From Rhodoblastus sp963713695 (GTDB lineage: Bacteria > Pseudomonadota > Alphaproteobacteria > Rhizobiales > Beijerinckiaceae), in the NCBI GenBank assembly GCA_963713695.1, contig CAVQMU010000001.1:372001-436000 (forward strand): a stretch of DNA of 64,000 nt, read 5' to 3'. The translations under genes were made by a program, and so were the position numbers. The stretch's first letter is position 1; every line of letters begins with the position of its first letter. The notes under the pieces were generated by a model. That model was not told the DNA's origin. It saw nothing but the letters and a program-made list of their open reading frames with translations, and searched no databases. This document shows positions 8,347 through 20,108 of the stretch, piece after piece.

Positions 8347-11300
8347 TCGCCGTCGCCTCCCGACGTTTCGGCGCCCGCAGCCGACCATTCGCGCGTCCTC
8401 GCGAGATGGTCATAAGCGTTGTAGCGCGCGGCGAATTGCGGAAAGGGCCGCGCTGGATAGCCGTTTTTCGGATCGCGGAAATGGTTGAGCAGATCAACCA
8501 ATTCGCGGAAATGCTCCTCCGCCAGGTCGGCGAAGGATTCCCCGTCCTTGTCCGCGATCTCGCGAAGCTTCTTGCCGCCGCCGCCGAGCGGCACATAAAA
8601 GGCGGCCGACGCCGGACGCTGCGCAAGGCCGCTGAAAGCACCGCGCTGCAGCATCGCCGCTTCAAGCGTCAATTGCGGCGAAAAGCCTGAGCGCACGACC
8701 TTGTCAGAGGGAATGTCGCCGGTCTTGTAATCGACGACGGCCGCGGTTCCGTCCCCAAGCAATTCGATGCGGTCGGCCTTGGCGGTCAGCGTGAATTCGG
8801 AGCCGTCCTCGAGCGGTATCGCCAGCCTGCCGCCGCATTCCACGGCGATGCTGTGGAGCAGCGGTCGCCGCAGCGCCTCGAAAGCAAGATAGGCGTCGAG
8901 CCCTTCGCGCAGGCGAGGCCAGCGAAAAGTCTGAAACTCGGGATCGTCCCAAAAGGCGGCGAGTTTTTCGCGCGCCGATGCGATGAGACTTTCCTTGGCG
9001 TCGTCGGGCAGGGGGCCGGCAGGATGCGCCTTGCCGAAGTCTTCGAGGACCGCGTGCATGGCCTCGCCGATTTCGCGCGGACCGATGACGGCGTCGAGGC
9101 CCGGCAGCGGCAGCAGCTTCAGGATGGATTCGGCATAGACCGCATAGGGGTCGCGACGCAGCATTTCGATCCGCGTCACCGACAATTGCGAAGGCCGCAG
9201 GTCGAGCGGCGGCCGGGGCTCGGGCCGCTTGAGCGGTTGTTCCGCCTTGGCGGCGTCGACGGCCCCGGCGCATTCGAGCCAGTGGGCGCCGCGTTCGCGC
9301 AGCGGCCGGAAGGCCGACGCTCCCGCCAGCGCCTCCATGCGCTGCAAGAAGCGCGAAGGCGTCGTCGGCGCGCCGCCGCGTTTTTTGGCGCGCGTGAGAA
9401 CGACTTCGGGCGCGCCAAAAGCCTGAAGGAAATCATGCGCGGTCTGGCCGATGCGGCGGTCGGGAGAGGACAGGCCCAGGGTCTTGCGGAAGGCGCGGTT
9501 GAGGAAGGCGTCGGTTTCGCCGCGCGGCGGCCAGACGGTTTCATCGAGCCCGGCGAGCACCAGCCGGTCCGCGCCGATCAGACGCGCTTCGAGCAGGCCG
9601 AGAATCTTCAGCCGCGGATGCGCCCGCGCTGGCCCGCGCAGGATGCGTTCGCCGATCAGCGCGTCGAAAAAGCCGGCATAGCTTTCCGCGTGAAAGCTGA
9701 AGACCTCGTTGGCGGCGCGGGAAAGCTCATCGAACAATTGCGCCAGCGCGGCGCCGTCCTCGCCGCCGGGCAAGGAGTCGATCTCGCCCGAGGCGATCAG
9801 GCCGAGCGCCTTTTTATGCGCGAAGATCCAGGGCTTCAGTTCGCTCTCGCCGGCGCGCGCCAGCGCGCGCAGAGACGCGAAGGCGGCGTCGAGCTTTTGC
9901 GCGAAATCTTGCAGCGCCGCCCAGTCTTCGCTGGAGATCTCCTTTTGGCGCGGATGAGCATGTTTGTGCGCCGCCGCCGCGCGCGCCGGCGCGACGCAAT
10001 CGGCGAAAAGCGCGGATTGCGCGCCGGAGCGCAACACGCCGATCTCGAACAGGGCGGCGAGCCTTTCGGCCTGTTCGCCAAGACCGAGCGAAAAATCGGG
10101 ATGGGCGAGCAGCGCCGCCCAGTCGTTCGGGCCGCCGCACAGCGCCGACAGGATCAGCCGCGCGAGAACGCCGGCGCGCGAGGCCGCGAGCGGCGCGCCG
10201 CCGGAATCGTCGATCTCGACGTTCCAGCGCAAAAGCTCGGCGCGCACGCGTTCGGCGAGGCCACGATCCGGCGTCACCAGCGCGGCCGTGCGTACCGGCG
10301 TTTCCAGTGCCTCGCGCAGGCAGGCGGCGATGGCGAGCGCCTCCTCGCGTTCGTCGCCCGCCTCGATGAGCGCAACGCCCTCGAGCGCAAGGGCAAGTTC
10401 GGCGGGATCATGCGCCTGCCGCCAGAGCGGCCAGAGGTCGGTCGAGTTCGGCAGGCCTGAAAGCTTCCGAAGCGAATCGTCCGCGCGCCGCCAGGGGGGC
10501 GGGGGCGGCGCCCAACTCTTCGACATCGGCGCGCAAAACGCCGATCGTCTCGATCAGCCGCGCGAGAAAGGCTTGCGGATGGGTGGCGCAGGGCTCTTCA
10601 AGGCCGCGGATCAGCGCGAAGGAATCGTCGTCGAGATTTTTGTCGAGGCCCGGCAGCACCAAGGCGCCGTTTTTTGCGCACGCGATGGCGCCGAGAAGCC
10701 GCGCCGTGACGATGTTCGATCCGGTCGAGCCGATCGCGATGACCGGGTCTTGCTCGCGTGCGACAGCTTCGACGGCGCGCGCGATCAGCGCCTGCTGCCG
10801 CGCGGCCGGATCGACGAAGTTTTTCCTGGCGCAAATCTCCGGCCAGGCCTTGAAGGCTATGTCGAGAAATCTCAGGGTGATGCGCCAGTAATCGTCGAAA
10901 TCGCCACCGAGGGCGGCGAGTCCGCTCCACTCAACAGTCTCGATGATCATTTCGTCGATCAGCGCCGCGAGATCGCCTGAAAGGCGCCAGGCGTCAGCAG
11001 GATGGGTCGCCACCAGCAGCGCCTCGCCGGCGTGAACGGGAACGCCGTCGGCGTCGATCGAGACGATGGCGCGCTTCAAGCTGCGCGCCCAGGCGAGAAT
11101 GAGTTCGCCGAGAACCATCCTGCGCTCGATGTCGTCGGCGGCGCGCGGCAGGCCGGGGTCGAGCGGATTGTCGAATCCCGCCTCGTCGGCCTCATTGTCA
11201 AGCGCGCCAAGCGGCAGGATCCTTGGCAGCAGCGTGGCGGGCGCTTCCGAGCGCCGCGCAAGCTCGGCGGCCAGCGCCCTGCCGGCGCGGCGGGTCGGCA

Positions 11301-11460
11301 CATAGATTTTCGCCTTCGCGAGAGCGAGCGGGCCGGAGGCGCGGCTCAGCCCGGGAATGATCCTCCCGTCGAGAAAGCATTCCGCGAAACTCGCCAGGAA
11401 GGGCGCGCCTGGGGCAATGGTGAAGACACGAGGCAATGGATTCGGTCCTGCAGGTGACAT
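8343..11460 (-). CDS. addB: AddB helicase/nuclease-like subunit, one frameshift near 10445
   Basis: Partner of AddA. The N-terminal third (start ATG 11460; VFTIAPGAPFLASFAE, VPTRRAGRALAAELARR, AIGSTGSNIVTARLLGAIA) is in one frame. The rest (GLDETVWPPRGETDAFLNR, and the C-terminal nuclease motif AVVDYKTGDIPSD) is in another. At the junction the expected family sequence FRPAE-STDLW appears when one base is removed, and the length is 3n+1. The start at 11460 is preferred over the much longer upstream extension, which is unlike the family. In related genomes I recall the nucleotidyltransferase gene directly upstream; here about 15 kb of other DNA separates them. Confidence 0.87.
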
Positions 11461-11589
11461 TTCGCCTTGTAGCAAGATTCGGGCGTCGGCGCCCGCTCGC
11501 GGGGCGCCAACAGGATTGCCGACGCGGATGCCGGCGGCGAAAGTGAAAGGAATTTCGCGTTTTTTGCCGCTAAACAAGCGTTCGCTATA

Positions 11590-11605
11590 TGTTCCATGTG
11601 AAACA
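11590..11605. promoter_or_regulatory. candidate parS site (ParB binding)
   Basis: TGTTCCATGTGAAACA differs from the consensus TGTTTCACGTGAAACA at two of 16 positions, and one half is perfect. Together with dnaN and the addAB/ahcY block in the same window this fits an origin-proximal location. No parA or parB lies in the window. Confidence 0.55.
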
Positions 11606-11865
11606 CTTGCCCGGTTTGGCCGGGATTCCCGCGATTTCCGAGCCGCTGCCGCAGGGCTCGCGTCGCTGCAACCTGTGGGTTGGCTATGAAAGTTCGACTC
11701 GCATTTTCTATGAAATTGGCGGTGGATCCGTGGAATTTCGCAGGAATAGACACACAAATTTTCGAATTTCAGGGAGGTCGACCGCTTTCCGCGCAGTCTT
11801 GGCAAGCGTCTCGGGGCGCTGCAACCTGGGCGCGAAATGATCAAGGGTCGCTTTCGGTCCGATTC

Positions 11866-11892
11866 AAACCCGACCCGCCGCAGGTCGGGTTT
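11866..11892. repeat. perfect 10-bp inverted repeat (hairpin)
   Basis: AAACCCGACC (11866-11875) pairs with GGTCGGGTTT (11883-11892) around a 7-base loop. No T run follows on either strand, so an intrinsic terminator is not obvious. It may be a regulatory or repeat hairpin. Confidence 0.6.
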
Positions 11893-12160
11893 GCGGCGGG
11901 CGCGGGCCGAGACGCTACGGCAGGGACGCGCCAGGAGCGGGAATTTGCCATTGGCCGCATGGAGCTGAGCAATCAGCGGAAAGCTGCCATTCGATGGCCT
12001 GACACATAGTGAGGGAAATAACCTATCGTTTTTGAGGAGACAAACGAGTTTGAACTATTAAGAAGGTATACCCACTTTGGTCGCTGTCCGCGAGTATCAC
12101 AATTACGTTACGGCAGCTTTTGTTTGAATTTGACGATTTACTAACTATCTGTTTGCAGCC

Positions 12161-14013
12161 ATGCTTCGCGCCTCGATCCTCGAAGCCTACGGGGCAGTTT
12201 TGATGGAAACGTCGGGGATCCCAACACCAACGATTTTGCACGTTTTCAGCGACGCCTTGCGGCGCGGCGACGCGCAGGCCGCGTTGGAGGCGGCGCGCGA
12301 CGCCTGCCTTGCCGAGCCCAACAGGGCCGAGGCGCATTACGCCTTCGGCCAGGCCTGGATGGCCAAGGGCAAGCCTGAGCGCGCCGAGCAGGCTTTCGCC
12401 ATCGCTGCAAAGCTGCGTCCGGGCTTTGCCGACGCTCTGCGTCAATCTCGGCCTCGCGCGCTACGCGCAGGGAGCGGTCGAGGACGCCAAGAGGTGCATG
12501 GTCGACGCCTTGCGGGCGCAGCCCGGCCATCCCGCTGCGACCGGCAATCTCGCGGCGCTCTCGCGCCTCACCGGCGGCTACGAGGCGGCCGAGACTCTTT
12601 TGCGCGACGCTCTGGCCCGCGACCCGCTTGACGCCGGGGCGCGGCTCAATCTCGTCGCCGAAAGGCTGCAGGAGGAAAAGCACGCCGAAGCGCTGGCGCT
12701 GCTCAACGAAGTCGATCCGCCCGCCGACGATTTCCCGCCGCCCGCCACTGGCATCTGCAGCGGGCGCTGGCGCTGCTCGCCCTGGGCCGGCCCGACCGCG
12801 CGAAGACCGCGCTGGCCGAATTCGACGCGCTCGGCCCCGCGCCTGCGGAACTCAAGCCGCTGCGGCTGTGGCGCGACGTGCTGCTTGCGCTCGCGGAGAA
12901 CCGGCGCGCCGACGCGCGCGCCGTCGCGCGAGACATGGAGGCCGCGCTTGAAAACATGGGTCCGACCGCGGTCCTCGAACACAAGATCATGGCGCGTTAC
13001 GACCTCGCCAAATTTTTTTCGCGCGAAGGCATGAATGACCGGGCCTTCGAGCAATGGCGCGCGGGCCACGCCCTGCTGCGAAAAATCCAGCCTTTTTCGC
13101 GCGAGACGGCGAAGGCCTATAATGACGCGGCGATCGCCGCCTTTACGCCGCAGCGCTACGCCAGCGGGCCACGTGCGGAAAATGCCGATCCTGCGCCGGT
13201 GTTCATCGTGGGCATGCCGCGCTCGGGCACGACTCTCGCCGAGCAGATCCTCGCTGCCCATCCCCAGGCGCATGGCGCCGGCGAGCGTTCGGCGCTGGGC
13301 CGGCTCGCCTGGCGGCTCGGCGGCGGCGAAACGCCGGAGGCGATTCGCCCGCATCGCGGCGCTCGATCAGGCGACGCTCGATGCCGAAGCCGAGGCCTAT
13401 CTCAGGGATTTGCATGCCCTCGCGCCGAACAAAACCCGCGTCGTCGACAAGATGCCGGGCAATTATTTGCACGTCTGGCTGATCGCGCTGTTGTTCCCGA
13501 AAGCCAGGATCATCCATTGCCTGCGCGATCCGCGCGACATCGGTCTGTCCATCTTCACCTTCCGCTTTCACGGCGAGCATGGCTATGCCCACGAGCTCCC
13601 GGATCTCGGCTGGGCCATCGGCGAGCAGGACAGGCTGATGCGCCATTGGAAGGCTGCGCTGCCCATGCCGATTCTGGGCTTGCAGGCTCGACGACTGGGT
13701 GAAGGATTTCGACGCGACGCTCGCGCGTGTGCTCGCCTTTGTCGATCTGCCGCCAGATCCGGCCTGCGCGCGCTTTTTCGAGTCCGACAGCGAGGTCCGC
13801 ACGGTGAGCCGCGCCCAGGTCAGGCAGCCCGTCAATGCGCGCGGCCTCGGCCGCTGGCGCGCCTATGCCGACAATCTCGCGCCGCTGATCGAAGAACTCG
13901 AATGCGCCGGCGCGCTGGAGAACTGGCGTGCAGGACCGCGAACCAGAATGACCGCCACTGAAAACCCTGACGACTCCTTGCCTGCTTCTCGCACCGAAAG
14001 ATCGGCGTCATGA
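12161..14013 (+). CDS. tetratricopeptide-repeat sulfotransferase, at least four frameshifts
   Basis: One protein spread over three frames, with breaks near 12430, 12745, 13345 and 13685. In order: TPR-like helices (AEAHYAFGQAWMAKGKPERA; GLARYAQGAVEDAKRCMVDA; AETLLRDALARDPLDAGA; QRALALLALGRPDRAKTAL), a linker (MARYDLAKFFSREGMNDRAF), then a PAPS-dependent sulfotransferase domain. That domain shows the 5'-phosphosulfate loop VFIVGMPRSGTTLAEQIL, the KMPGNYLHVWLI segment and the 3'-phosphate region RIIHCLRDPRDIGLSIF. This TPR-sulfotransferase architecture is frequent in alphaproteobacteria and distantly resembles tyrosylprotein sulfotransferases. ATG 12161 or 12203 could be the start; neither has a clear ribosome-binding site. 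The stop overlaps the next start as ATGA (14010-14013), so the two are translationally coupled. Confidence 0.75.
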
Positions 14014-17000
14014 CCGAGCTCACCCTCAACCCCGTCACATTTTCAAGCACCGGCGAGATCCAGAAAGTAACCGTCGAGTACGCTGGTTACTACGACATCA
14101 CGGCCGAGGGCGCACAGGGAGGCGGCGGCTACGACAACAGTCCGGGTGGGCTCGGAGCGAAGGCGAGCGGCTTGATCTGGCTCCAGGCCGGCGCCGCAGC
14201 TGGAGATCGCCGTCGGCTCGCCAGGCGACAGTGGCCAGTATGTCGGCGGCGGGGGTGGCGGCAGTTTCGTCATCGAGACCAACGATGGCTCGGGCGGCGC
14301 CACCGTCACCACAGTCGTCGGGGGAGTCACCGAGACTTACGTCACCACGGGCGACGTCGACGTCAACGAAGTGATCGCTGGCGGCGGCGGCGGCGGCGGC
14401 GGCGGCTTTTTGCACTTTGGCGGCATATTTCAGCAATTAACCAATGGCGTCGGGCCATATACCGCCGCAGCCGGCGGCCCCGCCGCCGGCCAGACGAAAG
14501 GAACCGGCGGAAAGGGCGGCGGCGTGGCCGGCGGCGCCGGGGGAATCGGAGCCCCGGTCGGGGGATCGCCGGGCGACAATGGGGGACTTTATGACTGGTC
14601 CACTGGCGCGTCCTTGACCACCGGCGCCGACGTCGTCGTCGTGGGCGGCCCCGGCGGAGCCGGCGGATTTACCGGCGCTCAAGGTGGGGCGGGCGCGCAA
14701 ACCGGCGGCGGCGTGCTTGGGATCGGCAACATCGACGTCGGACAAGACACGTTCAAGGGCGGCGCGGGGGCCGCCAGCAGCGGCACCGGCGGCTTTGGCG
14801 GCCCTGAAGGCACTGGCGGCTTCGGCGGCGGCGGCGGCGCCGGTCGCTTCGGCGGCGGCGGTGGCGGCGGCTATGGGGGCGGGGGCGGAGGTCAAGGCAG
14901 CGCCGGCATCGGCGCCACTGGCGGAGGCGGTGGCGGCACTTCGGGCGGAGGGAGCATCCTCAGCGGCCTGGGAGGCGAGTATTCTCAAGTCCATTTCGCG
15001 AATGGCGGCGGCGGCGGATCTCTCGTCAACAGCGCGTATGGCGTGGAGGAGAAAGGGGGGGTCCAAAGCGGCGCCGGCAGCGTCTACATCGTCTACGCCA
15101 GCGGGCCGCCGAGCATCACCGGGACGGCCGGCATTACCTACACCTCGCCTGGCGCGACGTCGGCGCCCTTCGCCGGCGTCACGATTGGCGATCCGAATCC
15201 GGAATCGCCGACGGACAGCCTGACGATCACGCTCAGCGATACGAAGGCCTCGCTCGCCGTCGGGACAGCCGTCAGCGGCGTGACGTTCAGCAACCCGAGC
15301 GCCGGAGTCTACACGCTCGTTGGCTCTGCTGGCGGCGTCACAAGCGAACTCGCCGCGCTGACGCTGACCGCGCCATCGACCGTGACCGGCGCCAACGGCG
15401 TGGAAGCGCTGACCCTCTCCCTCTCCCTCTCTTCGAGCGCCAGCCCGTTGGGTCCTGTGTCGGGCTCGGTGAAGGCCGAAATCCTCGCGCCGAATTTTAC
15501 GGACCTGACCACCAGCTACAGCGGCGCGATCCAGACCTTCACCGTCCAGACCACGGGCTATTATCAAATCAGCGCCGACGGCGCGCAGGGGGGCGCGGGA
15601 GACTACGGCTCGAGCAGCGGCGGACTGGGCGCCATGGCGAGCGGGGAGATCTATTTGCAGGCCGGCGCCCAGCTCGAGATCGTCGCAGGGGGCGCCGGCG
15701 CGCCCCGAACTCGGTGAGCGGAGGACTTGGCGGCGGCGGCGGCGGCGGCAGCTACGTGATCGAGACCAACGCCGGGGCCGGAGCCTTGGCGACGCCGATC
15801 GACCTGGTGATCGCCGGGGGCGGCGGCGGCGGCGGCGGCGGCGCGGGCCAAAAAGTGGACGGCGGGGACGGTAGCGGCGGCCAGACGCAAGGGTCGGGCG
15901 GAAATGGCGTCAACCCGCTGCAAGGCGCTCCAAATGATGGCGGCGCGGGCGGCGCGGGGGGCGCCGCGGGAGCAGGCGCCGCAACAACATTCGGCGGCGG
16001 CGGCGGCGGTTTTACGGGCGGCGCGTCGAGCACGGCACAACGGCCCTCGTCCGGCTCCGTCTCGGGATCGACCTTCGCCGGCGGGAGCAGCCCTTATGGC
16101 TCGAGCGGCGGCTTCGGCGGCGGCGGCGGCGGCGGTCGCTCTGGCGGCGGCGGCGGCGGCGGCTTCGGCGGCGGCGGCGGCGGCGGATATCCCGGCGGCT
16201 TCGGAGGCAGCGGCGGGTATGGCGGCGGCGGCGGCGGGACTTATGTCGACACGACCTTCGAGGTTTCCAAGCTTGCGTCCACACACACGGGCGACGGCCT
16301 CGTCACCCTCTCATTCCTGGCAAACGCCCCTGTGATCTCCGGCGGCTCGACCACGATCGCCACCCTCGAACTCGACGACGGACAAGCCTTTCGCCGGCGT
16401 CACGGTCAGCGATTTGAACGCAGGCGCGACCGACACGCTGACAATCACGCTGAGCGACGCCAACGCGGGCCTCGCCTACAACGGCCAAGCCCTCAGCGCC
16501 GCAAGTCCGGGTGTTTACCCACTGAGCGGCTCGGCGTCCGGCATCACCAGCGAGCTCGACGCGCTGACCCTGACCGCGCCCTCGACCTTGACCGACGCGA
16601 TCGAACGGCGTCGAGGCGCTGACCTTCTCGCTCTCCGACGTCTCCAGCGCTTTGGCGGGGCCGCCGGCGACGGCCACGGCGACGCGCCAAAATTTTCGCG
16701 CCGACCTACAGCGAGGCTTTCGCCTATACCGGCGATATCCAGACCTTCACGGCCCAGATCTCCGGCTATTACGACATCACGGCCGACGGGCGCGCAGGGA
16801 GGCGGCGGCAACGCCAACAACAGCGCAGGCGGGCTGGGCGCGATGGCGAGCGGCGACATTTATCTGCAAGGCCGGCGCGCAGCTCGAGATCGTCGTCGGC
16901 GGCGAGGGCGGCACGGTCAGATCGGTGACGGCGGCGGCGGCGGCGGCAGCTTCGTGATCGAAACCAACAACGGGTCCGGCGCCGTCGACGTCAACGAAGT

Positions 17001-19995
17001 GATCGCCGGCGGCGGCGGCGGCGGCGGCGACAGCGGAGATCCTGGCGGCGGCGGCCGCACGCAGGGGACCGGCGGCGATGGCAGCCAGCCGTTTCGCGGG
17101 AGGCTCGCCGGCGGCGCCGGCGGCGTCAACGGCGCTGCGGGCTTCGCCGGCGGCATCGCACTCCAGCGGCTCGGCGGCGGCGGCGGCGGCGGGTTCACCG
17201 GCGGCGCCGGGGGCGATTATTGAGGGGGTGTCGCAGCGCGGATCGGCAGCTGGCGTGACCTTCGCCGGCGGCGCCGGCCACACATACGTCGCCGGCGGCG
17301 GCGGCTTCGGCGGCGGCGGCGGCGGCTCCGTCGGCGGCGGCGGCGGCGGCGGTTATGGCGGCGGCGGCGGCGGCGGCCGGCTTCGGCGGCGGCGGCGGCG
17401 GCGGGTCGTTGGTCAACTCGACGCGCTCGGCGTGACGAAGGTCGCCGCGACCAACAGCGGCGACGGCTCAGTCACCATCACTTGCGCTGGCGCCGCCGAC
17501 GATCACGGGCGGATCGACCACGGACGCCAACGCCGGCTCGACGACGGACACGCCCTTCGCCGGCGTCACGATCGGCGACGCCAACACGGGCTCGCCGACC
17601 GACACGCTGACCATCACGCTGAGCGATCAAAACGCCTCGCTCGCGCGAAGGCGCGACCTATAGCGGGCCGCTGTCGCTGGTCAGCGACGGCAATGGCGAA
17701 TATACGCTCGGCGGGACCGCCGCGGCCGACACGCGGCCAACGTCACGACCGCGCTCGACGCGCTGACCCTGACCGCGCCGACGATCGTTTCGGGCGGCGA
17801 GCGGCGGCGAGGCCCTGACCTTGTCGCTCTCCGATGTCTCGAGCCGCAACCCCGGCCAGACCGCGACCGGCTCGGTGACTGCCGAGATCGCGACGACCGC
17901 GCGTGAGACCCTCGCTTACAGCGGCAAGATCGAGACCTTCACGATCGGGGTCTCCGGCTACTACGACATCACGGCCGACGGCGCACAGGGAGGCAGCGGC
18001 TCCAACAACTATCCGAGCTCCGCCGGCCTTGGCGGCGGCGGCGCGGGCGGACTCGGCGCCATGGCGAGCGGCGATGTTTATCTGCAGGCCGGCGCAAAGC
18101 TCGAAATCGTCGTCGGCGGCGCCGGAGGGAAAGTGACCGCCAGTGGGAGCGGCGGCGGCGGCGGCGGCGGCGGCAGCTTTGTGATCGAAACCAACAGCGG
18201 TTCCGGCGCCGTCGAGATCGATGAGGTGATCGCTGGCGGCGGCGGCGGCGGGGGCCCCGTTAGCGGCCTCGCAGGGGGCGACGGCCAGACGGCGCCGACC
18301 GGTGGCGATGGTGGGAAAATCGGCGTTTTACCCGGAACTCCCGGCGCCGGCGGCGGTGGCGGCGCCGCGGGCCAGGGCGGGGTCACAAGCAGCTCAAATC
18401 CTGAGGCAGGCGGCGGCGGCGGCTTCACCGGCGGCTCTTTCGGCCACTACACCAACGGCAACGGCAGCCCAGTTCAAAATGCAGAAGGCGGAAGTGCAGA
18501 CGGCGCGACCTTCGCCGGTGGAAATGGCGGTTCTGGCGGCGGCGGTGGTTTCGGCGGCGGCGGCGGCGGGGGCAGTTCCGGCGCCGGCGGCGGCGGTGGT
18601 TTTGGCGGCGGCGGCGGCGGCGCCGGTTTTGGCGAAGGCGGCGGCGGCGGGTCGTTGGTCAACTCGTCATATGGAGTGTCGGAGGGCGTCGCGCCTGCGA
18701 CGGCCAGCGGCGACGGCTCCGTCACCATCGAGGCGCTCGCCCCGCCAGTGATCTCGGTCGCGTCTCCCGTGGCGCATTCGACCTCGGCGCAGGCGCCGGT
18801 CGACCCCTTTGCGGGCGACGCGATCACGGACCCCAACATCGGCGCTCCCTCCGAGATCCTCACCGTCACGCCCTCGGTGACGATCGATGGCGTGCTGCGC
18901 GACCCCAATGCCGCGACCGACGGAAGTTCGGTCAATGCGGGCACGGGGGAGTTTTCCGTGTCCGGCACGGCCTTGGCGGTCACGACCGCGCTCGACGGGC
19001 TCGTCTTCACCCCCTCGGCCGGCGCGGCAGGGACCACGACGACCTTCACGATCTCCGATACAAGTTCCGCCTATCCGCTCGCGGTCACGGATTCGACCAC
19101 TGTCGTCACCGACGCGCCCTGTTTTTGCGCGGGAACGCTGATCGAGACGGAAAACGGCCCCGTAGCGGTGGAAGACCTCGTCATCGGCGATCGACTTGTG
19201 ACGCTTTCGGGCGTGGCAAGACCGATCAAGTGGATCGGCGCGCGCTCCTATGACGGTCAATTCATCCGCGGCAATCGCGAAGTTTTGCCGATCTGCGTCC
19301 GCGCCGGCGCGCTGGGCGAAAACATCCCGTCCAGCGACTTGTGGCTGTCGCCGCATCACGCGCTCCATCTCGAGGGCGTGCTGATCGAGGCCAGGGAGCT
19401 CGTCAATGGCGTCAGCATTGTCCAGGCGGAGCGAGCCAAGCGCGTCGATTATTTCCACATCGAGCTTTCCTGCCATGACGTGATCTTCGCCGAAGGCGCC
19501 GAAGCCGAAAGTTTCATCGACAATGATTCCAGGGCGATGTTCCAGAATGTCGCGGATTATTTCGCGCTCTATCCGCAAGCAGCGGGCAAGCGGCGCAAAC
19601 CTCCTTCCTTTGCGCCCCGGCGTGACGAAGGTTTTGAGATCGAGGCGGCGCGGAAATCCATCGCAGCGCGGGCGGGGATCGTCTCTGTGTCGGCGCCGGG
19701 CGCGTTGCGTGGCTGGGTGGAAGGCATGACGTCGGGTTCGCTGTGGGGCTGGGCGCAGGATTCGGGCGATCCGCAAAATCCGGTCTGCCTGCATGTCCTC
19801 GCCGATGGCTGCGTGATCGGCCGCGTGCTGGCAAATCGTTTCCGCGCCGATCTCAAGGAAGCCGGCCTTGGCTACGGCCGCCACGCCTTCCAGTTTGAAG
19901 CGCCGAAGGGCGTCGACTTCTCCAAAGCGCGGATCGAACTGCGTCGCGCGTCCGACCACGCGACGCTTCCTTGTCCGTCGCAAAACGCGGCGTGA
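14010..19995 (+). CDS. giant glycine-rich repeat protein with C-terminal Hint domain, many frameshifts
   Basis: About 1,990 codons. Four modules share the start 'GYYDITADGAQGG..GGLGAMASG', then 'LQAGAQLEIVVGG', 'GGGGGGSFVIETN' and long Gly-rich stretches. This pattern fits the ALK/LTK-type glycine-rich domain family (PF12810-like). Between modules are beta-sandwich-like spacers (TDSLTITLSD; SELAALTLTAPST). A Hint_2-type autoprocessing domain begins at the Cys at 19126 (FCAGTLIETENGPVAVEDL, LSPHHALHL, HDVIFAEG). After it comes a C-terminal segment with RGWVEGMTSGSLWGWA. No signal peptide. Single-base breaks occur near 14195, 15700 and 16380 and about a dozen times from 16600 to 17820; 17821-19995 is intact. 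Probably an exported surface or matrix protein released by Hint self-cleavage (inference). Function unknown. Confidence 0.72.
14037..18735 (+). repeat. four degenerate direct repeats of about 1.2-1.45 kb
   Basis: Repeat copies begin near 14037, 15494, 16700 and 17910. Each encodes the motif (S/A)GYY(D/Q)I(T/S)A(D/E)GAQGG, a GGC-rich region and a spacer with DxLTITLSD. Copies 3 and 4 are the most alike in their opening. The long GGC/GCC trinucleotide runs make this the most repetitive part of the window. Confidence 0.85.
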
Positions 19996-20108
19996 GACGC
20001 CCCGGGGCCGGCCCAACGAAACGGCGGCGTTTCTGTCGAGACGCCGCCTGCTCCACAATCCATCTTCCCGAGTGATCGAACCCGAAAACCGATCGCCGCT
20101 TTTCGGCA

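Larger units (their letters stand above)
11461..12160. other. 700-base intergenic region at the left edge of the accessory block
   Basis: No gene could be supported here; the short frames give unrelated low-complexity peptides. It contains a parS-like site (11590-11605) and a hairpin (11866-11892). A clearly AT-richer stretch from about 12010 to 12160 precedes the sulfotransferase gene and is probably its promoter region; no clear -35/-10 pair was identified. Confidence 0.6.

Noticed and set aside
5309..10460. Long plus-strand open frames opposite addA and addB
   Set aside because: They are Arg/Pro/Ala-rich shadows typical of GC-rich DNA, without recognisable domains, opposite clear conserved genes.
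14400..18650. GGC/GCC trinucleotide runs as a phase-variation switch for the glycine-rich gene
   Set aside because: Changes in trinucleotide runs keep the reading frame. The frame breaks seen fall at other sites, not in the runs.
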